Shown: positions 58,201-64,000 of the stretch, piece by piece
Position numbering within the stretch: the stretch's first letter is position 1
How the letters are laid out: the number at the start of each line of letters is the position of its first letter
Assembly: GCF_000786215.1 (NCBI RefSeq)
Contig: NZ_JROG01000003.1
Location: 1,116,001 to 1,180,000 of the forward strand
Reading direction: 5' to 3'
DNA from: Sphingomonas sp. 35-24ZXX
Lineage (GTDB): Bacteria > Pseudomonadota > Alphaproteobacteria > Sphingomonadales > Sphingomonadaceae
Length of the DNA stretch: 64,000 nt
Position numbers and translations under genes: made by a program
The notes under the pieces: generated by a model
Databases searched by the model: none
What the model was told of the DNA's origin: nothing
Seen by the model: only the letters and a program-made list of their open reading frames with translations

Positions 58201-61140
58201 GCTGCCTGAGCCGAACAGCAGATTGCCGTTCAGCGTCCCGCCGCGCGAGATGTAAGTCCCGGGCGATGGCGAGGGTCCAAACTGGGCGAAGCCCATGTTG
58301 ACATCGCCGATAATCTGTCCGGCATTGATGATCTGCCCGCCGCCCATTTGAATGGCAGTACGTCCTGGGGCCGCTGCAATCGTGGCCCCGGCCAGATTGG
58401 TGATCCTTGCAGACGTCGTCCCCACGACCGCGGTACCGCCAGTGCTGGTGATCGAACCAGAGTTGATCAGCACGCCTGCAGACGGAAGTTCGACCGCCGT
58501 TCCGCCGACATTGATCGTGCCGGAGTTTGTGACCGACGCAACGTTGACGACGCCCTGCGCAGCGCGCCCGCCAGCGATCTGTGTCAGCGAACCGGTGTTG
58601 GTGAAGGACCTGGCATCGCGCACGCCAATGCCGCCGCTCAGCGAAATGCTGCCCGTGTTGGTGACGGCATTTCCGCCGGCAATGGCGACCAGGGGACTGA
58701 ATATGGTGGCTGCCATATCGCGCAAGGTGATGGTGCCGAGGTTTGTGAACGTATCCATCGACCCCAGCGCAACCACGCCGAAGGGAAAGCTGTTCTGGTC
58801 AGACCGGGTGAGCGAGAGGTTGCCGCGACTGGTGATCGCCAGCTGACTTGGAGTGCTGCTGAACCCACCCGGAGCAAGCAGGCTCTGGCGCTGGATGGCT
58901 GGCGTGGTGATCGTTGCAATGTCGACATTGATATCGACCGTTCCGTTTCCAGCAAGGCTCAGGCCCGTGCTGGCCACGCCGCTGCGGGTCAGAACCAGCC
59001 TGGCGTTGTTGTACAGTTCGTAGCCGATATCGTCGAAGCCGGCGACCGTGTCGAACGATGCCGAGCCGTCAGCCCGGACGCGGTAGCGCAAGACCGATTG
59101 GTTGGCTGTCACCGTCCCGTTGATCCCGGCAAAACGCCCGGTCCCCGGATTGACCAGTTCCGTGATCAGGGCATCGCTGCGGCCGAGCGTCAGGTTTCCG
59201 TTCAATACGCCGCCGACCTCGGCAAAATACCGCCCGAAGCTGGTTGCGCTGGGGAATTGCCCTACCAGGCTCACATTGCCGTTGATGACGCCGGCGTTGG
59301 TGACCGATGCGTTGGCGATCGCGAACGAGGGTGCAATCGCTGCCGTACCGCCGGTTATCACCGCGCCTGCCCTGTTCTCGAGCCTGCCGCCGAACCCCAG
59401 GCTCACCCCGGTGACCGTTCCGCTGATCGCGCCGGTGTTGACGAAGACGCTGTTGCCAAACACCAGCCCGGTGGTTGCGCCAGCAATCGTGCCGCTATTG
59501 GACCAGTCGGAGCCGAATGATCCAGATAGATCCACCGCCGTACCGCCCGTCGAACGGATCGTGCCGCTGTTGCTGAAACGGGGCCCGAACACGCGCAGTG
59601 CATTGCCAGCAGCGGTAATCGTGCCGGAATTGGTAAAGGCGCCTTGGGAAAGCGACACACCGTCCCCGGCGAGGCCGATCGTGCCCGTATTGGTGAAGCT
59701 GCTGGCAGACGAAAGCTGGATGCCGAACTGGTTCGGTATCGCGGTCGTCGTGCGAAGCGTGCCTTCATTGACGATCGCGGGGCTCAGAACCGACCCGCCG
59801 GAAACCAGAACCTGGCCAGCCGCGGCGATGGTGCCACGGTTGACCAAAGTGCCGCCGCCGCCGATCACGATCGTGGCGCTATCGGTATAGGTCGGCGCTA
59901 GCGTGACCGTCGCGCCGGTGTCGGTGGTGATGCCCAGCCGCTCGAAGCCGGTTGGCAGCGTGAAGCGGGTGCTGACGGTGTGGATCCCGGCAAAGACCAC
60001 TTCCAACGTGTCGGTGCCGCCGCCGCCGTTGATCGTGCCGCTGATTCCGGTCGTGAAGCTCGAATTGCCGGCATAGCGGGCAACCAGCAGGTCGTTGGTG
60101 CCGCCGAAGGTGACATTGCCCTGGATGGCCCCGCCACGGTTGTCGATGCTGCTACTGGATTGCTGGCCGAGGGCCGCGTTGACGATGATGTTGCCCGTGA
60201 TCGTGCCGCTGTTGGTCAGGTTCAGCGATTCACCGGCAACAATGGCCGCATTGCTCACGCTGGAAATGACACCGCCAGCCGCATTGGTAATCTGAACCCG
60301 CGCCGCGTTTACGGCGGTGCCCGAGCCAGTGTTGAGCAGCGATCCGCTATTGGTGATCTGATAAGAAGCGGGCGGATTGGCCAATGTAGACACAGCATTG
60401 GTTGACCGGATGATACCTGAGTTGGTCAGTGTGGGGAAGAATGCAGAACTGCCCTGGGGCTGCTGGAAATTGATGGCGGCGTTGCTGCCACCGTTGATCG
60501 TGCCGGCATTGTCGAGCCGCAAGACCATGCCACTGATGGCGCCGATCAAGCCCGTACTGCGATTGGTAACGGATTCGAAATAGGCCAGATTGGAATTCTG
60601 CGACGCCAAGGCAATCCCGCTGGAGCCCGTGATCGTTCCGGCATTGTCGACGGTCGCGATCGCCCGCCCGAAAATGTTTCCGCTCGAGGTGCCGAGCAGC
60701 ACGCCGGTCTGTCCGGTCACGCTGGCACCGCGCGACACGGTCAGCGCCAGCCTGAGTTCGTTTCCGGAGAAGGTGGGGCTGGACACCGGGGTGCCCGAGA
60801 AGGCGCCGATGCCCGACTGCGATCCACCCAGGACGTTGCCATTGACGGTGACGGTCGATGTCCGGAAGGCCGGTTGCGACAAGGGTATGTCGATGAGGAT
60901 TGCCGGCCGAACGGTGGCCGAAACGGTGGCGCCAGCATCGACGCGAACGGTCGTGGTGTTGGTGTTGACCATAATGCCATTGGCGTCCGTGCCGCCGCAG
61001 ACCGTGGTTTCATTCGGCCGCGTCGGATCAGGCGCACATTGCGCAAAGGCCGGGGAGCACAGGCTAGCGCTGACAGCCGCGAGGCTCACGCCATAAAAGA
61101 AACACCGCACTGCTGCGGTGTGCGCGACCTGACGACCCAT
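52252..61140 (-). CDS. Giant autotransporter with beta-helix passenger and internal repeats
   Basis: A 2962-residue surface protein. The signal peptide (1-34) ends ASLCSPAFAQ and GGGGGA precedes the ATG. The passenger (about 35-2650) is Gly/Ser/Thr/Asn-rich, full of short turns such as ITNSGSLLNTGS and VTNSGTINVGG, typical of a right-handed beta-helix. From about residue 1550 four to five repeats of ~196 residues occur (IGARSGFEQL, LDQSFDVVQL, GSDGNEALTLDGDI, GGAGNDALRF, GFEQIAL, GTVAGAIDLGDGDD). A linker (INAQGVASTTGFSLVSAEAYASAQ) and a ~270-residue C-terminal barrel ending GAQAGLRFAF complete the type V secretion layout. The GGxGxD-like turns recall calcium-binding RTX repeats. Adhesion or biofilm formation is a family-level inference. 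Confidence 0.93.
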   Translation of the reverse strand: MGRQVAHTAAVRCFFYGVSLAAVSASLCSPAFAQCAPDPTRPNETTVCGGTDANGIMVNTNTTTVRVDAGATVSATVRPAILIDIPLSQPAFRTSTVTVNGNVLGGSQSGIGAFSGTPVSSPTFSGNELRLALTVSRGASVTGQTGVLLGTSSGNIFGRAIATVDNAGTITGSSGIALASQNSNLAYFESVTNRSTGLIGAISGMVLRLDNAGTINGGSNAAINFQQPQGSSAFFPTLTNSGIIRSTNAVSTLANPPASYQITNSGSLLNTGSGTAVNAARVQITNAAGGVISSVSNAAIVAGESLNLTNSGTITGNIIVNAALGQQSSSSIDNRGGAIQGNVTFGGTNDLLVARYAGNSSFTTGISGTINGGGGTDTLEVVFAGIHTVSTRFTLPTGFERLGITTDTGATVTLAPTYTDSATIVIGGGGTLVNRGTIAAAGQVLVSGGSVLSPAIVNEGTLRTTTAIPNQFGIQLSSASSFTNTGTIGLAGDGVSLSQGAFTNSGTITAAGNALRVFGPRFSNSGTIRSTGGTAVDLSGSFGSDWSNSGTIAGATTGLVFGNSVFVNTGAISGTVTGVSLGFGGRLENRAGAVITGGTAAIAPSFAIANASVTNAGVINGNVSLVGQFPSATSFGRYFAEVGGVLNGNLTLGRSDALITELVNPGTGRFAGINGTVTANQSVLRYRVRADGSASFDTVAGFDDIGYELYNNARLVLTRSGVASTGLSLAGNGTVDINVDIATITTPAIQRQSLLAPGGFSSTPSQLAITSRGNLSLTRSDQNSFPFGVVALGSMDTFTNLGTITLRDMAATIFSPLVAIAGGNAVTNTGSISLSGGIGVRDARSFTNTGSLTQIAGGRAAQGVVNVASVTNSGTINVGGTAVELPSAGVLINSGSITSTGGTAVVGTTSARITNLAGATIAAAPGRTAIQMGGGQIINAGQIIGDVNMGFAQFGPSPSPGTYISRGGTLNGNLLFGSGSDLFFEVDGVRGVTGTINGGAGFDIYGYSRTSNGTVTLGAIPAVNFEAFAVEAFGSDTTVTINADAPLSTNIFVSGNGSIVNTASTTAGLTGLTNSGGFVSSNEVQLSSLTNSGTLGFVGLATRQLVNSGNVGTQALTNRIAIAVGATGSLNVENSGIVTTGGFASAMSLLGTELSTFRFVNSGTIRNGGVTASLAFLPDTADTIATIANSGTISSAVENRAALRIDQFNVAAAKLTLNNSGILEASGLGGAGLELNAQPTSSIALDLVNSGTIRANGGGQTFFGNRPSSLSGLAIGVLINAGHSTGSTITNTATGLIEASGAQSIALATFQHGLTLRNDGSITGAADNAPRAADAVVPLATAIQTFGEFTDTIVNTGRITGSINLAEGADTIVNTGLIDGNVFLGAGDDMFVQRASASLIGTVDAGTGTDAFVLDANGGGAVNGDQFINFESFTQTGSGDVTYSGLFRFDTIGITGGSATVLAGQTLRTNGPVTITGSASSERIFNNGTIAGGLSLLGGADVVINAGTIGGTVLLGDGDDTFVEITGSSAAAVDGGAGIDLYQVVLAGNRNGIGARSGFEQLALTGSGLLDLRLDQSFDVVQLLGTSLNAQLAGFAIGAVFGSDGNEALTLDGDIAFASMGGGNDTLSLGSVIAAGSYTGGAGNDALRFTAADAIVLTGSANGFEQIALRGDTLMVAGTLGAAGDAYSFGSGAQRLVVASGGTVAGAIDLGDGDDVFRLLAGANNQASVSGGAGTDLYSLNLNGDRTGIGARNGFEQLAIDGSGTLTLTLDQSFDVVQLFGTSLNARLAGFGIGAVFGSDANEGLTLDGDIALASLGAGNDSLTLGSATAGGSYSGGTGDDALRFSSTNPVVLTGSATGFEQIALGGNRLVVAGTLGAADDRLSFGAGAQQLLVAAGGTVAGAIDLGEGDDAFRLEAGAIQRGTINGGAGTDLYSIGLAGDRTGIGARSGFEQLAVDGIGTLTLTLDQNFQSIFLAGTGLNLTLGGFSVGTLIGSDAAEVVRIDGGVGAVSLAGGNDLLAIGTASAAGQYLGGAGADLLQFTANGPVTLSGVVDGFERILLGGNALTVTGTLANDGVIDFGAGDQDISIAGSGILFGQTDLRDGNDLLRIAAGARLGGSIAGGNGVDTIALTLDGNRSGIGQLTGFERLSLDGNGVLGLALTQSFETVSLSGVGLNLAVGGFTIGAINGTNAIERVAADGDLSNVALGGGDDLLMLGAARAAGVYSGGTGLDSLIFTATTPVTLAGVVTGFEQIGLAGGSLTVAGSLGGSGETIAFADGNKLLAIASGGRVTGTIDLGNGNDRLRLAETGVLAGTARGGAGIDTIILEQAGTRSISADQFTGFERLQTEGLGTLALASGSFVYERVDAAGSLSIARQASLLTRDLVFNQGDNQLTVDGGFIGSVDGGAGADRITVTGGSTSAPVMFGSIARVEAFTMNDGLATIANTASLGTVELVRGRLIGLAGSTIDASRISVGSNAIFGSAGTVNGNLSVSGILSPGASPGTMTVNGNVALGSGSLSVFEISPTISDRLVVNGSLSIASNATLQLTADQVIEPGRTIDLITTTGGVTGTFATIIKPATLFGFVAVRGGSVQLLGQFLNDTSFSPQVQRTIDYVNAVLVSGQSSAALRAALPQLINAQGVASTTGFSLVSAEAYASAQHIGIDQGLSVADAGRGQAFATNRTTPGLFTFASGLTSYGNLEAQAARGTAAARTTGFGFLGGIGYGSQASAFGVFGGYVDSTQQIGHIGARTEADGFVAGVHGRLTSGSFGLKATIAYNGSNGVTRRVVPSGRTDARFDLEGWIADVSAHYNVAMGDNWAVQPSVGMTAIRSTRGRATETGSTPFALNVAGDRQNAVFVDAGLNFSGGVEPDSMVKPYLSLGVRYQVQGEDTAALAGFAGSGQGLGLRLVSEGASRTPLRATAALGADVVLSPQLVLFGAASLEGGDADTRYGAQAGLRFAF
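54141..56487 (-). repeat. Tandem 588-bp repeats in the autotransporter gene
   Basis: Anchoring on the GIGAR-type element, copies start at 56487, 55899, 55311 and 54726, giving spacings of 588, 588 and 585 bp; a fifth, diverged copy begins near 54141. The two 588-bp spacings equal 196 codons exactly. Copies 1-3 are close in protein sequence (for example LDQSFDVVQL and GFEQIAL recur), and copies 4-5 are more divergent. This points to serial duplication with decay toward the C-terminus. Confidence 0.85.
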
Positions 61141-61207
61141 AGAATCCCCCGTACTGAAATCAAGGTAATAAAAGGGTGTAGTGGATGCAGGAGATTCTCA
61201 AATCCAT

Positions 61208-61218
61208 GTCAATTTGAC
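61208..61218. promoter_or_regulatory. Palindrome upstream of autotransporter gene
   Basis: GTCAA-T-TTGAC is a perfect 11-bp palindrome about 70 bp upstream of the autotransporter start. On the coding strand it includes TTGACA (61212-61207), a perfect -35 hexamer, though the expected -10 (TGCATC) is weak. Together with the tRNA and its downstream flank, the remaining part of 61141-61437 shows no gene. Confidence 0.35.
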
Positions 61219-61437
61219 TGTATCTCGTAAAAAACCCTCTCGGACGTGATCCAATTCCCAGGCCTCTGCTTTTCACATCGCCTGGCTCAGGATTTGGCGC
61301 AATCCGGCTTAATGCGGAGCGGCTTGACGGCCAATGGCATTTGAGCTGCGGGCCTGTTTCGCCCCAGCAAGCACCCACGAACGCCCCAAGCCGGAACGCC
61401 TTTCCGCTGGGAACTTCTGCTCTGCCTTGTGAAAAGG

Positions 61438-61513
61438 TGGTGCCGCTTACGTGACTCGAACACGTGACCCCATCATTACGAATGATGTGCTCTACCAACT
61501 GAGCTAAAGCGGC
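61438..61513 (-). tRNA. tRNA-Thr (anticodon CGT)
   Basis: A 76-nt cloverleaf on the minus strand. Acceptor GCCGCTT pairs with AAGCGGC; the D-arm reads GCTCAGTTGGTAGAGC. The anticodon stem is CATCA/TGATG with loop TTCGTAA (anticodon complement of 61480-61478, CGT). The T-arm is ACGTG-TTCGAGT-CACGT, then discriminator A and an encoded CCA end. It decodes ACG threonine codons. No duplicated 3' end was noticed nearby, so there is no sign of use as an integration site. Confidence 0.97.
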
Positions 61514-61724
61514 GCGGGCCTGAGTTTGGCCGGTGCGAGGCGTGCCGTTATCAGCAGCGCGGGCAGGATGCAAGACGCCTTGCGCGTAACAACGCGCGAA
61601 GACGGGCATCGTGCCTCACCGCTTGCATTGTCCATCTGGCTAACGCTTTCAGGGGCTTGAATTAACCCTAGTTTTACCTCCTTGCGAGACATTGCCCAAG
61701 TTGAACACGAATTGGGACCAAGGC

Positions 61725-63152
61725 ATGGATACTCTGCGCGGATATCGCGATGGCGCGAACGGCCATGACGACGCAGACGCTGCCGAGCAGGCAATGGCTG
61801 CGGCGGAATGCGATGACGAGGCGCTGATGGACCCACCCCAGTCCTTCGGCAGTGACGAGCGGCGCATGCATGTGCGCGCCTACAACTACTGGGCCAAATT
61901 GCTGGGAAGCCGCGTATTTCCGTCGATCGAGGATCTCGATCCGGAGAATATCGAGGATTTCGGACCGCACAGCGTGCTGCTCGATTTCACCTCGGGCATC
62001 GAAAATCCGGCCATCCCGTTCATCGGCAAGGCGCTGCGCGAGGAGAGCGATCTTCCCGAAGCGATCGCCTATCTGGACGAGGTCCCGGGCCGGTCGCTGC
62101 TGTCGCGAATCACCGATCACTACATGCAGATCTTGGCCAACCAGGCACCGATCGGCTTCGAGGCCGAATATGTGAACGATCGCGGATCGACGATCATGTA
62201 TCGCGGCATCCTGCTGCCCTTCTCCACCGACGATGACACCATCGATTTCGTCTATGGCGTGATCAACTGGAAGGAACTGGCGGACCGGGCGCTGACCGAA
62301 GAGCTGATCCTGCAGATCGACGAAGCGGTCAAGCAGGCCCCGCGCAAGCCCGCCCTGCCGGTGTGGGAAGACGATCCCGCCCAGATCCTGGCACCCGGCG
62401 AAATCGGGATCGATCCGATGGACGAACCGCTGCCGCTCGATGGCTATGCGATGTTCGACGATGTTGCAGACGGGCTGATCGAGATCGGCTTTGGCGGCGA
62501 TGCCAGCGAGCCTGCGGTCAATGCCTTCCCGGCGGTCGCGCTGCCCGGCGGCGATACCGCGCTGGCCGACCTGCTCGATTATGCTCGCGCCCATGTCGAA
62601 GCCGCGCTGGCGAGCGACGAGCGTTCGCGCATCGCATTGTACGCTGCGATCGGCCGCGCCTATGATTTTGCGCTCGCCGCGCGCGGGCGTCCCGACGATT
62701 ACGCGGCCCTGCTCAGCGAAAGCGGCATTACCGCCCAGGCACGCGCGCCGATGACGCCGCTGGTCAAGCTGGTCTTCGGGGCGAGCTATGACAAGACGCG
62801 CCTGGCCGAATATGCTTGCGTGCTGAGCCATGCGATGCGGCGCGATGTGCCGCGCGGCGGCCTCGCCGATATGCTGATGCAGCAGGTCGGTGGCCTCAAG
62901 GCCATCGTGCAGATCGAACGCCGCGCCAAGCGCGCACGCGAGGAAGGCGCAGAGGCACTGTGTCGCAAGCACGAGACTCGCCAGAAGTTGCGCACCAGCC
63001 CGTCTACCCCGATTGCATCGGTGGACATCGGCGATGCGGAATTTGCCGTGCTGGTGGCGCGCCGCAATGCCGATGGCGTGCTGGGCGTGATCGGCATGAT
63101 GGATGAAAACGATCCGCTGGCCGACCGCATCCTGCGCAAGCTGGCCGGCTAG
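61725..63152 (+). CDS. PAS-family protein preceding NAD-glutamate dehydrogenase
   Basis: About 475 residues from ATG 61725; a TTG at 61692 is an in-frame alternative. The N-terminal ~200 residues resemble the PAS_5 domain: MHVRAYNYWAKLLGSRVFPSIEDLDPENIEDFGPHSVLLDF and YRGILLPFSTDDDTIDFVYGVINW. The middle is acidic. The C-terminal part is helical (ARAHVEAALASDERSRIALYAAIGRAYDFALAA and a charged RRAKRAREEG segment) and ends with a small beta portion (DIGDAEFAVLVARRNADGVLGVIGMMDENDPLADRILRKL). It is a soluble protein, probably a sensor, always near large glutamate dehydrogenases in related genomes as far as I recall. Function is not established. Confidence 0.75.
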   Translation: MDTLRGYRDGANGHDDADAAEQAMAAAECDDEALMDPPQSFGSDERRMHVRAYNYWAKLLGSRVFPSIEDLDPENIEDFGPHSVLLDFTSGIENPAIPFIGKALREESDLPEAIAYLDEVPGRSLLSRITDHYMQILANQAPIGFEAEYVNDRGSTIMYRGILLPFSTDDDTIDFVYGVINWKELADRALTEELILQIDEAVKQAPRKPALPVWEDDPAQILAPGEIGIDPMDEPLPLDGYAMFDDVADGLIEIGFGGDASEPAVNAFPAVALPGGDTALADLLDYARAHVEAALASDERSRIALYAAIGRAYDFALAARGRPDDYAALLSESGITAQARAPMTPLVKLVFGASYDKTRLAEYACVLSHAMRRDVPRGGLADMLMQQVGGLKAIVQIERRAKRAREEGAEALCRKHETRQKLRTSPSTPIASVDIGDAEFAVLVARRNADGVLGVIGMMDENDPLADRILRKLAG

Positions 63153-63332
63153 GTTGATCGCGCCGCCCTGGCGACCGTAACATTTAATCGATCAGTTGAA
63201 AGAAAATTACGTGATTCTGGCGCCAGCCCCCGGCTGTGCGCTTGAGAAGCCGCGCCCGATGGCGCATAAGCCGGGGCAGCAGACCCCATAGAGATGCGCC
63301 AATTCAGCGCGCACAAGGGGCAAGAGGAACAG

Positions 63333-64000
63333 ATGGCCGACACCCCGAATGCAGCGTCTGATGCAGACGCCCCGTCCAGCGTAACTTCCACCTCCACCCC
63401 CTTTGCCGACCCGCAGTTGCACGACCGCTTGCGCGCCGTGCTCAGCGAAGCCTTTTTCAGGGGCGCCCTGCCCGGCGAGAACGAAGGCTTCGACGAAGCC
63501 GCGCGCACCGAGGCTGCGGAATTCGCGCTCAAGGCGATGGCTCGCCGCCCCTCGGTCGATACCGTGCTGCTGATCGAATCCATCCCGGGACAGGCCGGCC
63601 ACCGGCACATGCGGCTGGCGATCATCAACGATGACATGCCGTTTCTGGTCGACTCTATCGCTGCAACGATCTCCCGCTTCGGGCTTGCGATCGACCGCGT
63701 GATCCACCCGGTGGTGGCGCTGCGCCGCGATGCCGACGGGCTGCTCAACGAGATCTATACCGACGAGGCCCCCGGCGAGCGCCGCGAGTCCGTGGTGTAT
63801 CTGGAGGTCGAGCGTGCCGATGCGCGCCAGCGCAAGGCGCTGGAAGCAGCGCTGCTGGCAGCGATGGCCGATGTCCGCGCGGCCGTCACCGACTGGCCGA
63901 TGCTGCAGGCCGCGATGCAGGCCGATGCCGCCGCGATGACCGATGGCGAGGGCGCGGCGCTGTTGCGCTGGTTCCTCGACCGCAACATGACGCAGCTGGC
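63333..64000 (+). CDS. Large NAD-specific glutamate dehydrogenase, N-terminal part
   Basis: Starts at ATG 63333 (AGAGGAAC upstream) and is cut by the window end after 222 codons. After a Ser/Thr/Ala-rich start (MADTPNAASDADAP) the sequence matches the N-terminal regulatory part of the ~1500-1600-residue NAD-GDH family: LRAVLSEAFFRGALPGENEGF, LLIESIPGQAGHRHMRLAIINDDMPFLVDSIAATISRFGLAIDRVIHPVVALRRDADG, given here as short family markers such as NDDMPFLVDSI and IHPVVALRRD. These enzymes deaminate glutamate to 2-oxoglutarate for catabolism. The catalytic part lies outside the window. Confidence 0.9.
   Translation, partial: MADTPNAASDADAPSSVTSTSTPFADPQLHDRLRAVLSEAFFRGALPGENEGFDEAARTEAAEFALKAMARRPSVDTVLLIESIPGQAGHRHMRLAIINDDMPFLVDSIAATISRFGLAIDRVIHPVVALRRDADGLLNEIYTDEAPGERRESVVYLEVERADARQRKALEAALLAAMADVRAAVTDWPMLQAAMQADAAAMTDGEGAALLRWFLDRNMTQL

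Noticed and set aside
53408-60583. Many rightward frames opposite the autotransporter, some with repeat-like content
   Set aside because: Pro/Ser/Ala-rich shadow translations of the repeats; no start signals and no recognisable domain.
61438-61513. tRNA-Thr as an integration site of a mobile element
   Set aside because: No integrase, no duplicated tRNA 3' end and no compositional break on either side were found.

Overview
This 64 kb window is a high-GC chromosomal segment of an alphaproteobacterium, most likely from the order Sphingomonadales. The pointers are two large TonB-dependent receptors (one of the long Xanthomonas/Caulobacter type), a Caulobacter-like maltose locus, a PAS-type protein beside a large NAD-glutamate dehydrogenase, and the codon use. 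The genus cannot be fixed from the sequence alone. No phage, transposase, CRISPR array or rRNA was seen. The only RNA gene found is tRNA-Thr(CGT).

Layout. 1-6332: iron-acquisition block. A leftward DUF4198-DUF2271-PepSY cluster diverges from a rightward TonB siderophore receptor across a Fur-box-like site, followed by a TonB-type transducer and a PiuC-type dioxygenase. 6363-8799: leftward PHB-depolymerase-like esterase, an orphan cytosolic histidine kinase and a small conserved-looking protein. 8972-10468: Crp/Fnr regulator and a VIT1/CCC1-type metal transporter. 10579-15448: tightly overlapping amidohydrolase, MFS exporter and outer-membrane porin genes. 15445-22951: a propeller-type hybrid-periplasmic sensor kinase, AraC regulator, stand-alone M17 N-terminal domain, NarL-type response regulator, then a cysteine hydrolase, chloroperoxidase-like hydrolase and XapX protein. 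23004-28001: LysR regulator and dabB-dabA, a bicarbonate accumulation system. 28128-29718: an isopropylmalate-dehydrogenase-like pseudoenzyme and an ArsR regulator.

29744-41127: an alpha-glucan utilisation locus: MFS sugar transporter, LacI regulator, TonB receptor, two GH13 enzymes and a GH97 enzyme. An 11-bp sequence shared by the transporter and receptor upstream regions is a candidate LacI operator. 41151-46282: FolB-like protein, DUF4149 membrane protein, small proteins, DUF1289, a saccharopine-dehydrogenase-like enzyme and a GGDEF/EAL protein. 46283-47034 is a gene-poor, AT-rich stretch. 47035-52103: small membrane protein, DUF885 metalloprotease, and a fused membrane/spermidine-synthase-like protein. 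52252-61140: one giant autotransporter (2962 residues) with 196-residue internal repeats. 61438-64000: tRNA-Thr, PAS-family protein and the start of a large NAD-glutamate dehydrogenase cut by the window end.

Working picture: the cell takes up ferric siderophores and maltodextrins through TonB receptors. It breaks glucans down with periplasmic GH13/GH97 enzymes, concentrates bicarbonate with DabAB, and displays or releases a very large surface beta-helix protein. The least explained items are the degenerate isopropylmalate-dehydrogenase homologue, the orphan M17 N-terminal domain in a two-component neighbourhood, and the repeat array of the autotransporter.
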